From NCBI GenBank assembly GCA_945946665.1, contig CAMEWO010000017.1, positions 1 to 45,044 on the forward strand: DNA of 45,044 nucleotides. Direction: 5' to 3'. This document shows, piece after piece, positions 36,749-45,044 of the stretch. The DNA comes from an uncultured Eubacterium sp. (GTDB lineage Bacteria; Bacillota; Clostridia; Lachnospirales; Lachnospiraceae). A model generated the notes under the pieces. That model was given only the letters and a program-made list of their open reading frames with translations. It was not told where the DNA came from and made no database searches. Position 1 is the first letter of the stretch. The number at the start of each line of letters is the position of its first letter. A program made the translations under genes and the position numbers.

Positions 36749-37627
36749 ATGAGCATAAATAATCAGGAAAAGCCTGAAAAGAAACCATTCAGACTGGATA
36801 ATTTCATTGGTGTTATTACAATAATAGCAATGGCTTCATTTTGTTTAATGGTATTTGCTGATATTAAGGGGATTAATCTGGGACAGTTTTTGGGGATTGG
36901 AAAGAAATCTGATGCAGCTGTTAATGTGAATGAAGTGACAAAGCCGGCACAACAGCAGACTACATCTATAAGCAACAGTAATAATAACAGTAGCAGTAAC
37001 AGCGCAAGTGTGGCTTCACAGTCAACTAATAAGGATGAACAGAATACTAACAAGATAGTGCTATCAGGAAATTACACAGTATGTATAGATCCTGCCTATG
37101 GTGGAAGTGCTGTGGGGGCTTCTGCCAATGGGCTTGTAGAGAAGGATGTTACGCTGGCTGTTGGACTTGAATTAAAAAACAAACTGGAACAGATGGGAGC
37201 AAAAGTGATTCTTACCAGAGATTCTGATAAGAAGGTCACTAATGAGAACAGAATAGCAGCCTGTAATCAGGGAAAAGCAGACTTTTTAGTGTCGTTAAGA
37301 GTGAACTCGGCTGATAATACTAATGTAAAAGGCTTTGAAATATGGGTTAATAACAAAAAGCCTTCAAATTCAGTAAAGGGAGCAGAGTTAATTAATAAAC
37401 AGCTTTCCTCCATACAGGGGAGCAGGAGCAGAGGCGTGAAGTACGGCTCTGTCACAGATGAGAACGAAAACTATTACGTCAATGCAAAATCATCATGTGC
37501 AAGCTGTGTAATCCAGCTGGGTTTCATTACTAACAAGGATGATGCAGCTATGATTAAGAATAATAAGGAAGCTGTTGCAGATAAGATTGCACAAGGGTTA
37601 GCAGAGTACTTTAAAGAAAAGAAGTGA
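36749..37627 (+). CDS. Amidase_3-fold protein lacking catalytic residues (pseudo-amidase)
   Basis: 292 residues: short cytoplasmic start, one membrane helix (about 22-40), a Gln/Ser/Asn-rich linker (about 60-95) and an extracellular N-acetylmuramoyl-L-alanine amidase (CwlD/AmiC, Amidase_3) fold (about 104-290). Active relatives bind zinc through His in D-x-GHGG, Glu, and His in S-x-H-x-N, with a catalytic Glu in E-x-GF. Here these are Y117 (DPAYGG), E131 (GLVEKD, kept), R184 (SLRVNS) and Q256 (IQLGF). Two of three zinc ligands and the catalytic Glu are gone, so hydrolysis is unlikely; a binding or regulatory role is my inference. Start ATG 36749 has GAAAGGA six bases before. It precedes lepA by 10 bases. 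Confidence 0.85.
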   Translation: MSINNQEKPEKKPFRLDNFIGVITIIAMASFCLMVFADIKGINLGQFLGIGKKSDAAVNVNEVTKPAQQQTTSISNSNNNSSSNSASVASQSTNKDEQNTNKIVLSGNYTVCIDPAYGGSAVGASANGLVEKDVTLAVGLELKNKLEQMGAKVILTRDSDKKVTNENRIAACNQGKADFLVSLRVNSADNTNVKGFEIWVNNKKPSNSVKGAELINKQLSSIQGSRSRGVKYGSVTDENENYYVNAKSSCASCVIQLGFITNKDDAAMIKNNKEAVADKIAQGLAEYFKEKK

Positions 37628-37637
37628 GGATTAATAA

Positions 37638-39452
37638 ATGTCTAAAATCAATCAGAGTAATATCAGGAATTTTTGTATTATTGCCCATATAGATCATGGA
37701 AAGTCTACCCTGGCGGACAGAATTATTGAGAAAACAGGTCTTCTTACCAGCAGGGAGATGCAGGAACAGGTTCTTGATAACATGGATCTTGAAAGAGAGA
37801 GAGGAATTACTATTAAAGCCCAGACAGTAAGAACTGTGTACAAGGCTTCTGATGGACAGGAGTATATATTTAACCTTATTGATACTCCGGGACATGTTGA
37901 TTTTAATTACGAGGTTTCAAGAGCACTGGCAGCCTGTGATGGTGCAATTCTCGTGGTAGATGCTGCCCAGGGAATTGAGGCACAGACACTTGCCAATGTT
38001 TACCTTGCCCTGGATCATGATCTGGATGTATTTCCGGTGATTAATAAGATAGATCTTCCAAGTGCCGACCCTGAGAGAGTTATTGAGGAAATTGAGGATG
38101 TAATCGGAATAGAGGCACAGGATGCGCCTCAGATTAGTGCTAAGAACGGAATTAACATTGATCAGGTCCTGGAGGCTATTGTTAAGAAAATCCCTGCACC
38201 ACAGGGAAATCCGGATGCCCCATTGTCCGCCCTTATATTTGACTCACTCTATGATGCCTACAAGGGTGTAATTGTATTCTGCCGAATAGTTGAAGGTACC
38301 GTTAAGAAGGGCACCCAGATAAGAATGATGGCAACAGGTGCAGTTGAAGAAGTAGTTGAGGTTGGGTATTTCGGAGCCGGCCAGTTCATTCCATGTGATG
38401 AATTATCAGCGGGAATGGTTGGATATATAACCGCCAGCATTAAGAATGTATCAGATACCAGAGTAGGTGATACTATAACAGATAATCAAAGACCATGTGA
38501 AAAGCCACTTCCTGGTTATAAGAAGGTAAATCCAATGGTCTACTGTGGTATGTATCCGGCAGATGGAGCAAAATACCAGGATTTAAGGGATGCTCTGGAA
38601 AAACTTCAGCTCAATGATGCGTCACTGCAGTTTGAGCCGGAAACATCCATAGCTCTTGGGTTTGGTTTCAGATGTGGATTCTTAGGACTTCTGCATCTTG
38701 AAATAATTCAGGAAAGACTGGAGAGAGAGTACAATCTGGATCTGGTTACAACAGCTCCTGGGGTAATATACAAAGTCCATAAAACTAATGGAGAGGTAAT
38801 TGACCTTACTAATCCATCAAATATGCCTGATCCTTCAGAGATTGATTATATGGAGGAACCAGTGGTAAGCGCAGAAATAATGGTTACTACAGAATATGTT
38901 GGTCCTATTATGAAGCTCTGCCAGGAGAGGCGTGGTGTGTACAACGGAATGGAATATATTGAGCAGACCAGGGCTCTGCTTAAATATGACCTGCCACTTA
39001 ATGAGATTATATATGATTTCTTTGATGCATTAAAGTCCCGCTCCAGAGGATATGCTTCATTTGATTATGAGATGAAGGGTTACGAAAAGTCTAATCTGTG
39101 CAAGCTGGATATTCTTATCAACAAGGAAGAGGTTGATGCACTTTCATTTATTGTATTTGCAGGAAGTGCCGAAGAGCGTGGAAGAAAAATGTGTGAAAAG
39201 CTTAAACAGGAAATCCCGAGACAGCTCTTTGAGATTCCAATACAGGCTGCAATCGGAAGCAGGGTAATCGCCAGGGAAACTGTTAAAGCGTTAAGAAAGG
39301 ATGTCCTTGCCAAGTGTTATGGCGGTGATATATCAAGAAAGAAGAAGCTTCTTGAAAAGCAGAAGGAAGGAAAGAAGCGTATGCGCCAGGTAGGTAATGT
39401 GGAGATTCCGCAGAAGGCATTCATGAGCGTATTGAAGCTTGATGATGAATAA
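37638..39452 (+). CDS. lepA: Elongation factor 4 (LepA)
   Basis: 604 residues, the typical length. Translational GTPase that acts in ribosome back-translocation or subunit assembly. G domain with [13 protein letters not shown] (G1), ERGITIKAQ (G2), DTPGHVDF (G3), NKIDL (G4); domains II, III and V as in EF-G; and the LepA-specific C-terminal domain with [28 protein letters not shown] precedes ATG 37638. Its neighbour hemW is a common partner in Bacillota. Confidence 0.97.
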   Translation: MSKINQSNIRNFCIIAHIDHGKSTLADRIIEKTGLLTSREMQEQVLDNMDLERERGITIKAQTVRTVYKASDGQEYIFNLIDTPGHVDFNYEVSRALAACDGAILVVDAAQGIEAQTLANVYLALDHDLDVFPVINKIDLPSADPERVIEEIEDVIGIEAQDAPQISAKNGINIDQVLEAIVKKIPAPQGNPDAPLSALIFDSLYDAYKGVIVFCRIVEGTVKKGTQIRMMATGAVEEVVEVGYFGAGQFIPCDELSAGMVGYITASIKNVSDTRVGDTITDNQRPCEKPLPGYKKVNPMVYCGMYPADGAKYQDLRDALEKLQLNDASLQFEPETSIALGFGFRCGFLGLLHLEIIQERLEREYNLDLVTTAPGVIYKVHKTNGEVIDLTNPSNMPDPSEIDYMEEPVVSAEIMVTTEYVGPIMKLCQERRGVYNGMEYIEQTRALLKYDLPLNEIIYDFFDALKSRSRGYASFDYEMKGYEKSNLCKLDILINKEEVDALSFIVFAGSAEERGRKMCEKLKQEIPRQLFEIPIQAAIGSRVIARETVKALRKDVLAKCYGGDISRKKKLLEKQKEGKKRMRQVGNVEIPQKAFMSVLKLDDE

Positions 39453-39521
39453 AACATTTTAAGGCGTCTTGTGGCGTTTCGCAAAGGCCTGAACATTTTA
39501 AGATTAAGGGGGTGTGTACAG

Positions 39522-40679
39522 ATGAATCCAGATGTATTCGGGGTATATGTACATATCCCTTTTTGTGTTCATAAATGTAACTACTGTGATTTTCTGTCCT
39601 TTCTAGGGGCTGGTGATGCCCACAGGGAATATACGAAAGCTGTTTTACAGGAGATTGAAGAGCTGGATGAAGATAGAAGGCAGGTGGATTCCCTGTTTTT
39701 TGGAGGTGGAACCCCTTCTGCCATTGATTCGTCTTTAATTGTAAGTATGGTAGAGGCTTTGAAGAATAAATTTTCATTCAGTAAAGATGCTGAGATTACC
39801 ATTGAATGTAATCCCGGTACACTGACTGGTGAGAAAGCATCTGATTATATAAGATGTGGGATTAACAGAATAAGCTTTGGCCTTCAGAGTACTGACAATA
39901 AGGTTCTTAAGATGCTGGGGAGAATACATACATATGAAGATTTTACCCAGAGCCTTGATATTGCAAGGAGAGCAGGATTTACTAATATAAGTGCGGATAT
40001 TATGTCTGCACTTCCCGGACAGTCAGTAAATGATTATGTTAATACACTTAACACTGTTGCAGAATTGGGACTGCAGCATATTTCAGCTTATAGCCTGATA
40101 GTTGAGGAGGACACACATCTTTATGAACATCTTAAGGATTATCCGCCTCTTCCTGATGAGGATGCTGAAAGAAATATGTATCATGTAACGGAAGATATCC
40201 TTGCAGGGGCAGGTTTTTACAGGTATGAGATATCAAATTATGCAAAACCGGGATTTGAGTCAAGACATAATAAATCCTACTGGGAGCTTACAGATTACAT
40301 TGGGTTAGGCCTGGGGGCTTCCGGATTCTATAAAGGGAAAAGATATTCCAATACATCAGATATTAAGACTTATATTGATGGTACAGCTAAAGGAGAGCTG
40401 TCTTTTATAAGAGAAGTGGAAGAAAGCTCTGTTAAGGATAGAATAGAGGAGTATATGTTCCTTGGACTGCGAAAGATGGAAGGTGTATCCTACAGTGAGT
40501 TTTTAAAAATATTTGGACAGGATATACACAGTATATATGCAGATGTTATAAGTAAGGGAATTAAGCAGGGATTGCTTGAAGAATACAACAATCCCGCAGA
40601 AGGTGGAGTATATCTGAAACTCACCTCCTATGGGATAGATGTCAGTAATACAGTTATGTCAGATTTTATTATTGATTAA
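39522..40679 (+). CDS. hemW: HemW-like radical SAM protein
   Basis: 385 residues. Radical SAM cluster C15-xxx-C19-xx-C22 followed by DF (CNYCDF), as in HemW, then FFGGGTPSA, ECNPGT, RISFGLQS, MSALPGQS and ISNYAKPGFESRHN. HemW is a heme-binding chaperone formerly annotated as oxygen-independent coproporphyrinogen III oxidase; the true oxidase HemN has a further conserved cysteine pattern (CxxxCxxCxC) that is absent here. ATG 39522 has AAGGGGGTG seven bases before; GTG 39471 would add 17 spurious residues. Its 3' end overlaps the convergent AraC-type gene by 11 bases. Confidence 0.93.
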   Translation: MNPDVFGVYVHIPFCVHKCNYCDFLSFLGAGDAHREYTKAVLQEIEELDEDRRQVDSLFFGGGTPSAIDSSLIVSMVEALKNKFSFSKDAEITIECNPGTLTGEKASDYIRCGINRISFGLQSTDNKVLKMLGRIHTYEDFTQSLDIARRAGFTNISADIMSALPGQSVNDYVNTLNTVAELGLQHISAYSLIVEEDTHLYEHLKDYPPLPDEDAERNMYHVTEDILAGAGFYRYEISNYAKPGFESRHNKSYWELTDYIGLGLGASGFYKGKRYSNTSDIKTYIDGTAKGELSFIREVEESSVKDRIEEYMFLGLRKMEGVSYSEFLKIFGQDIHSIYADVISKGIKQGLLEEYNNPAEGGVYLKLTSYGIDVSNTVMSDFIID

Positions 40680-41481
40680 GTCTTTTTATGAACTGCTTTG
40701 GTGTTTCACCCATGAAAGCCTTGAATTCATGTTGGAAATATGCCTGGTCAGAGTATCCGATATTCTGGATAAACTGGGAATTCTGCCTGTTGCTGTCAGC
40801 GATGATTTCGTTAAGAACCTTCTGGAAACGGCAGAACTTAATATATGCTTTAGGACCAAAGCCATAATCTTTATTGAAAAGACGGTTAATATGCCTGCAT
40901 GAGTAGCCTGTTTCTTCAGACAACTGTGTCAGAGAACACTCACTGTCAGACTGTGCTATTATACTGCTCATCTTTAAGACATCAGGGTTGAATCTGTAGA
41001 GCGTCTTGCTTCCTTTTATGTATTCCGCAAAGGCAGTACATTTGCTGTCAAAGTTTGTACTGTTAAGTATGTTCTTAATAAATGTGAATTCAGGACAGTT
41101 CTCATCTGGTTTGAAATCAATAATGCTTCCTATCATATCTGCTGGGGCAATTTCTCTGGCTGCCCCCTTGTTATAATAGAAGGTGTTGCTGTCAAACACT
41201 GCAATGAAATAGTTCTTATATCCGCTTATGTCGATTACGGCCTCTTTAATCTGGCTTCCTGCACATATGAACTTTGACTTGTCAGGGGTGTTGTAGGCGA
41301 TTATCCATATGCAGTTAGAAGATGGCATTATACGCAGACTTTTAAGTGAAGCTTTGTCAGCCGTGCTGACATTCATGGCATCATATATGTGCATATGGCA
41401 TGGTGAGAATACCTCTTTGTTATTATACTTTTTGAATGTGATATGAATATCTGGCTGAATAATTGATATGTTTTTCTTCAT
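40669..41481 (-). CDS. AraC-family transcriptional regulator
   Basis: 270 residues from ATG 41481. C-terminal pair of helix-turn-helix motifs: SLTQLSEETGYSCRHINRLFNKDYG and IGYSDQAYFQHEFKAFMGETPKQFIKRL (about 185-268), the canonical AraC DNA-binding domain. The N-terminal about 150 residues look like a beta-rich effector domain of the DUF6597 kind, so an effector small molecule is possible but unknown. Start: AAAGGA lies about 12 bases upstream, a loose fit; the open frame extends 33 codons further without a better start. It is divergent from amt across 227 bases and could regulate it, but I see no direct evidence. Confidence 0.85.
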   Translation of the reverse strand: MKKNISIIQPDIHITFKKYNNKEVFSPCHMHIYDAMNVSTADKASLKSLRIMPSSNCIWIIAYNTPDKSKFICAGSQIKEAVIDISGYKNYFIAVFDSNTFYYNKGAAREIAPADMIGSIIDFKPDENCPEFTFIKNILNSTNFDSKCTAFAEYIKGSKTLYRFNPDVLKMSSIIAQSDSECSLTQLSEETGYSCRHINRLFNKDYGFGPKAYIKFCRFQKVLNEIIADSNRQNSQFIQNIGYSDQAYFQHEFKAFMGETPKQFIKRLNQ

Positions 41482-41600
41482 GATGATTAATAATCCTTTG
41501 CTTTTTTTAATATTTCTAATGTAAATTAAATAAAATCCCCATATTTTAAAAAAAATATAAAACATGTCCGATTTCTTCAATAATTATAATATTATTGATG

Positions 41601-41675
41601 TATAATGTCAACATAAATTGAAAAAGAGCGAAGCACAAAGGCGTGCAACCAGTTAGTTGGTTGCACGTCTTTTTT
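41601..41675 (+). promoter_or_regulatory. amt leader: -10, hexaloop hairpin and overlapping terminator
   Basis: A perfect TATAAT lies at 41601-41606 (another at 41585-41590). Hairpin A: GCAC (41633-41636), loop AAAGGC (41637-41642), GTGC (41643-41646). Terminator: 12-bp stem 41640-41651 with 41658-41669 and GTTAGT loop, then six T (41670-41675). The two structures share bases 41640-41646 and cannot form together. A hexaloop with A1 and G4 just before a terminator is the design of ANTAR-protein antitermination sites that control nitrogen genes. Only one such hairpin is evident here; the usual first one is not found. Confidence 0.7.
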
Positions 41676-41708
41676 GCGTTTAAAGCTCAATAAGGAGGAG
41701 GAAGAATT

Positions 41709-43454
41709 ATGGAAGAAATTCTCGAAGTAATTAATGGCCAGGTGTTTGGCGTATGGTTCCTTATCGGCGCTGCACTGGTATTCTGGATGCAGGCTGGTTT
41801 CGCGATGGTTGAAACTGGTTTCACCAGAGCAAAGAACTCAGGTAACATTATAATGAAAAACCTTATGGACTTCTGTATTGGTACAGTAATGTTCATCTTA
41901 ATTGGTTTTAGCTTACTCTTAGGTGAAGATGTACTTGGATTAATCGGCAAGCCTGGATTTGATATTTTCACTGCTTATGCTGATTTTGACTGGTCAAGCT
42001 TCGTATTTAACTTAGTATTCTGTGCAACAACAGCTACTATTGTTTCAGGAGCTATGGCTGAAAGAACAAAGTTCTTATCTTACTGTATCTATTCAGGAGT
42101 TATCTCAGCTCTTATCTATCCAATTGAAGCACACTGGATCTGGGGCGGTGGCTGGTTAGCACAGCTTGGATTCCATGATTTTGCCGGTTCATGTGCAATT
42201 CATATGGTTGGTGGTATCTCAGCTTTAATCGGTGCTAAGATTTTAGGACCTAGAATTGGTAAATTTGAGAAAGATGCCCAGGGCAAGATTGTTAAGGTTA
42301 ATGCTTTCCCAGGACATAACATTCCAATCGGTGCACTCGGTGTATTCATCCTCTGGTTAGGCTGGTATGGATTTAATGGTGCAGCTGCAACATCGCTTGA
42401 GCAGCTTGCTTCAATATTTGTTACAACAACAATTGCTCCTGCAGTTGCTACTGTAGTATGTATGATATTCACATGGGTTAAGTATGGCAAGCCAGATGTT
42501 TCAATGTGTCTTAACGCATCTCTTGCAGGTCTTGTAGCAATTACAGCTCCTTGTGATGTTACAGATGCTTTCGGTTCAATGGTTATCGGTGCTGTAGCAG
42601 GTGTTCTTGTCGTATTTGGTGTATGGCTTCTTGATTACAAGCTTCACATTGATGACCCTGTTGGTGCTGTAGCAGTACATATGATGAATGGTATCTGGGG
42701 TACAATCGCAGTTGGTTTATTTGCAACTCCAACAGCTCCTGGTTACTCAATTGCTAACGCAGCAGGTGAGGAGCTTAAGGGATTATTCTATGGCGGCGGC
42801 TTTGAACTTCTTGGTCTCCAGCTTTTAGGATTTGTAGCGGTAGCTGCATGGACAGCTGTTACAATTACAATTCTTTTCCTTGTTATCAAGTCAACAATTG
42901 GTCTTCGTGCAAGCAGAGAAGAGGAAATCAAGGGTCTGGATATTACAGAGCATGGTCTTACATCTGCTTATGCAGGATTTGAGGTATCAACAACAGATCT
43001 TCAGTTTGATGCTTCTGATTTCGAGGAAGTTGGTTCTGCAAAGATGGAGGATGCAGTACCTGCTGTTGTACAGAAGTCTGCTGGAACTGATGATAAGAAG
43101 ATTACTAAGGTTGAGATTCTCATGAAGCAGGAGAGATTCGAGAAGTTAAAGAAGGCTATGAACGAGATTGGTGTAACAGGTATGACAGTTACACAGGTTC
43201 TTGGATGTGGTACTCAGAAGGGTGCTCCTGAATATTATCGTGGAGTTCAGATGGAGATGCAGCTTCTTCCTAAGATTCAGGTTGAGATGGTTATTTCTAA
43301 GGTTACTCCAATGGAGGTTATTGAAGCTGCAAGAAAGGCTCTTTACACAGGACATATCGGTGATGGTAAGATCTTCGTATATGATGTTGAGGATGTTGTA
43401 AAGGTTCGTACAGGTGAAACTGGTTTCGATGCACTTCAGGGTACAGATGACTGA
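41709..43454 (+). CDS. amt: Ammonium transporter fused to a P-II signalling domain
   Basis: 581 residues. Residues about 1-405 are an Amt/Rh channel with eleven membrane helices (GFAMVETGFTRAKN, AERTKFLSY, IHMVGGISAL with the first pore His, VHMMNGIWG with the second). A linker (about 406-460) leads to a P-II domain (about 461-575) with TVTQVLGCGTQKG, T-loop YYRGVQMEMQLLPKI and the ATP-binding HIGDGKIFV. The T-loop Tyr that is uridylylated in proteobacteria is Met here, so control must be by ATP/ADP/2-oxoglutarate. P-II normally plugs the channel when free; fusion would make gating intramolecular. AAGGAGGAGG precedes ATG 41709. Confidence 0.95.
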   Translation: MEEILEVINGQVFGVWFLIGAALVFWMQAGFAMVETGFTRAKNSGNIIMKNLMDFCIGTVMFILIGFSLLLGEDVLGLIGKPGFDIFTAYADFDWSSFVFNLVFCATTATIVSGAMAERTKFLSYCIYSGVISALIYPIEAHWIWGGGWLAQLGFHDFAGSCAIHMVGGISALIGAKILGPRIGKFEKDAQGKIVKVNAFPGHNIPIGALGVFILWLGWYGFNGAAATSLEQLASIFVTTTIAPAVATVVCMIFTWVKYGKPDVSMCLNASLAGLVAITAPCDVTDAFGSMVIGAVAGVLVVFGVWLLDYKLHIDDPVGAVAVHMMNGIWGTIAVGLFATPTAPGYSIANAAGEELKGLFYGGGFELLGLQLLGFVAVAAWTAVTITILFLVIKSTIGLRASREEEIKGLDITEHGLTSAYAGFEVSTTDLQFDASDFEEVGSAKMEDAVPAVVQKSAGTDDKKITKVEILMKQERFEKLKKAMNEIGVTGMTVTQVLGCGTQKGAPEYYRGVQMEMQLLPKIQVEMVISKVTPMEVIEAARKALYTGHIGDGKIFVYDVEDVVKVRTGETGFDALQGTDD

Positions 43455-43531
43455 TAATATCTGATATATAGTCTTTATCCCGATTTTGATATTATAGCTG
43501 TGTGCTATGATATATATAACCCTTTAAAATG

Positions 43532-43582
43532 AGCTGTCATCTGGAAGTTTTTGTAAAATGACTTCCAGATGACAGCTTTTTC
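43532..43582 (+). terminator. Strong intrinsic terminator after amt
   Basis: 17-bp perfect stem (43532-43548 with 43561-43577), 12-base loop, then five T and CT. The arm on the other side of the loop is also T/A-rich, so weaker action on the minus strand is possible. Confidence 0.95.
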
Positions 43583-43771
43583 TATGCTTATTTAGTGAGT
43601 TTTCTGTCTGTTTACCTGAAAAAATATAAAAATATCAAAATTTGTCATTTTTTGTGTATTTTATAGCATACTTGCCAAATATACGCTTTACTTTTTGGAC
43701 AATTAATACTAAAATAATTGATAAGAGAGATTGTAAAATCTCACATTTTTATACAAGGAGGATATTATTTA
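43583..43771 (+). promoter_or_regulatory. nifJ upstream region with a small hairpin
   Basis: Together with the terminator before it, this makes up the 317-base gap between amt and nifJ. I see no open frame of interest. It is very AT-rich. TTGTCA (43642-43647) with TAGCAT (43664-43669), 16 bases apart, is a weak promoter candidate. A perfect 6-bp hairpin GAGATT-GTAA-AATCTC spans 43727-43742, 29 bases before the start codon, followed by ACATTTTT; it may be a transcript-stabilising or weak attenuating stem. CAAGGAGG is the nifJ ribosome site. Confidence 0.5.
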
Positions 43772-45044
43772 ATGGCTAGAGAAAGACAGTCAATGGATGG
43801 TAATACAGCCGCAGCACACGTAGCCTATGCTTACACAGAAGTTGCAGCTATCTATCCTATCACACCTTCGAGTCCAATGGCAGACTTTGTTGATCAGTGG
43901 TCAGCAGAAGGAAGAAAGAACATTTTTGGCAATACAGTAAAGGTTTCAGAGATGCAGTCTGAGGCAGGTGCTGCAGGTACAGTTCACGGCTCATTAGCAG
44001 CTGGTGCTTTAACTACAACATTTACAGCTTCACAGGGTCTTCTTCTTATGATTCCTAATATGTATAAGATAGCAGGTGAGCAGCTTCCTTGCGTATTTGA
44101 TGTTTCTGCTCGTACTGTTGCTACACAGTCACTTAACATCTTTGGTGACCACAGTGATGTTTATGCATGCCGTCAGACAGGTTTTGCAATGCTTGCTGAG
44201 ACTAATCCACAGGAAGTTATGGATTTAAGCCCTGTTGCACATCTTGCAGCACTTGAGGGAAAAGTTCCATTTATTAACTTCTTCGATGGTTTCCGTACAT
44301 CACATGAGATTCAGAAGATTGAGAAGTGGGATTATGAGGATCTTAAGGACATGTGTCCAATGGATGCAGTAGAAAGCTTCCGTCAGCACTCACTTAATCC
44401 TAACAGACCAGCAATGCGTGGTTCCCATGAGAATGGTGACGTATTCTTCCAGCACCGTGAAGCATGTAACTCAGCTTATGATGCTCTTCCAGCAGTAGTT
44501 GAGAAGTACATGAAGAAGATTAACGAGAAGCTTGGTACTGATTACGATTTATTTAACTACTATGGTGCACCAGATGCAGACAGAGTAATCGTTGCAATGG
44601 GTTCTATCTGTGATGTGGCAGAGGAAGTTATTGATTACCTTGCAGCTAAGGGTGAGAAGGTTGGTCTTGTTAAGGTAAGACTTTACCGTCCATGGTCTTC
44701 AGAGGCTATCTTAAAGGTTATTCCTAAGACAGCAAAGAAGATTGCGGTATTAGACAGAACTAAGGAGCCAGGTTCACTTGGTGAGCCACTTTACCTTGAT
44801 GTTGCTGCAACACTTCGTGAAGCAGGATTAAACGACATTAAGCTTGTTGGAGGCCGTTATGGTCTTGGTTCTAAGGATACACCACCTTCATCAGTATTTG
44901 CTGTATATACAGAACTCCTTAAGGATGAGCCTAAGAACAGATTCACAATCGGTATTGTTGATGATGTTACTAACCTTTCACTTCCAGAGGTTAAGCCAGC
45001 TCCAATTACTTCAGCTCCTGGTACAGTTGAGTGTAAGTTCTGGG
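43772..45044 (+). CDS. nifJ: Pyruvate:ferredoxin (flavodoxin) oxidoreductase, 5' part
   Basis: Begins at ATG 43772 with AAGGAGG and runs off the window without a stop, so only about 424 of about 1,170 residues are visible. Single-chain PFOR oxidises pyruvate to acetyl-CoA, CO2 and reduced ferredoxin, the main entry of anaerobic carbon flow. Domain I is seen: MDGNTAAAHVAYAYTEVAAIYPITPSSPMAD, FGNTVKVSEMQSEAGAAG, GALTTTFTASQGLLLMIPNMYKIAGE, DVSARTVATQSLNIFGDHSDV and FINFFDGFRTSHE. From about residue 265 domain II starts (RVIVAMGS, VKVRLYRPW, AVLDRTKEPGSLGEPLY). The iron-sulfur and TPP domains lie beyond the edge. Confidence 0.97.
   Translation, partial: MARERQSMDGNTAAAHVAYAYTEVAAIYPITPSSPMADFVDQWSAEGRKNIFGNTVKVSEMQSEAGAAGTVHGSLAAGALTTTFTASQGLLLMIPNMYKIAGEQLPCVFDVSARTVATQSLNIFGDHSDVYACRQTGFAMLAETNPQEVMDLSPVAHLAALEGKVPFINFFDGFRTSHEIQKIEKWDYEDLKDMCPMDAVESFRQHSLNPNRPAMRGSHENGDVFFQHREACNSAYDALPAVVEKYMKKINEKLGTDYDLFNYYGAPDADRVIVAMGSICDVAEEVIDYLAAKGEKVGLVKVRLYRPWSSEAILKVIPKTAKKIAVLDRTKEPGSLGEPLYLDVAATLREAGLNDIKLVGGRYGLGSKDTPPSSVFAVYTELLKDEPKNRFTIGIVDDVTNLSLPEVKPAPITSAPGTVECKFW

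Noticed and set aside
1-45044. Search for CRISPR arrays, insertion sequences, prophage, toxin-antitoxin or defence systems
   Set aside because: No regularly spaced repeats, transposases, integrases, or typical defence genes are visible; gene content is core chromosomal throughout.

Overview
The window is a 45 kb stretch of an AT-rich chromosome from a low-GC Gram-positive, anaerobic, spore-forming Clostridia, most likely a member of Lachnospiraceae. Supporting signs: strong AGGAGG ribosome binding sites with frequent TTG/GTG starts, a dcw division cluster with a MraZ-box promoter, the PASTA-kinase/PP2C-phosphatase pair, spoIIGA-sigE, a meso-DAP type MurE (DNPR motif), formate-tetrahydrofolate ligase, a start of pyruvate:ferredoxin oxidoreductase, and an ammonium transporter fused to a P-II domain. 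Nearly everything is housekeeping; I see no phage, insertion sequence, CRISPR array or integron.

Layout. 1-3,180: tRNA-Trp with its terminator, an ArsB/SLC13-type permease, two small unrecognised proteins, and a convergent carbamate kinase gene separated by a two-way terminator. 3,182-8,690: a signal-less subtilisin-like protease, a YbiT-type ABC-F ATPase whose second ATP site is degenerate, and the FtsK/SpoIIIE DNA translocase. 8,842-24,331: a long, tightly packed same-strand run (fhs, murE, priA, def, fmt, a YugP-like metalloprotease, rsmB, rlmN, prpC, prkC, rsgA, rpe, ychF) that couples one-carbon supply (formyl-THF for Fmt), N-terminal formyl handling, rRNA methylation and ribosome assembly with envelope sensing; it ends at a strong terminator at 24,412-24,454.

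24,466-34,981: the dcw cluster: MraZ operator repeats, mraZ, rsmH, ftsL-like, two tandem class B penicillin-binding proteins separated by a hairpin leader, murD, ftsW, divIB/ftsQ, ftsZ and a terminator. mraY, murF, murG, murC and ftsA are not here; murE is in the previous operon. 34,994-36,618: spoIIGA-sigE with a promoter resembling Spo0A-controlled spoIIG promoters and an apparent AUC initiation codon for spoIIGA. 36,749-40,679: an amidase-3 protein that has lost its zinc and catalytic residues, then lepA and hemW. 40,669-45,044: a convergent AraC-type regulator, then the amt-PII fusion gene preceded by a leader with a hexaloop hairpin overlapping an intrinsic terminator, a strong terminator, and the 5' part of nifJ running off the end.

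The items most worth a second look are the pseudo-amidase behind sigE, the AUC start of spoIIGA, the amt leader attenuator, the hairpin leader of the second PBP, and the dead second ATP site of the ABC-F protein. Many database-style longest-ORF starts here are probably too long because they run through the gene's own Shine-Dalgarno sequence; starts below were chosen by the ribosome binding site.
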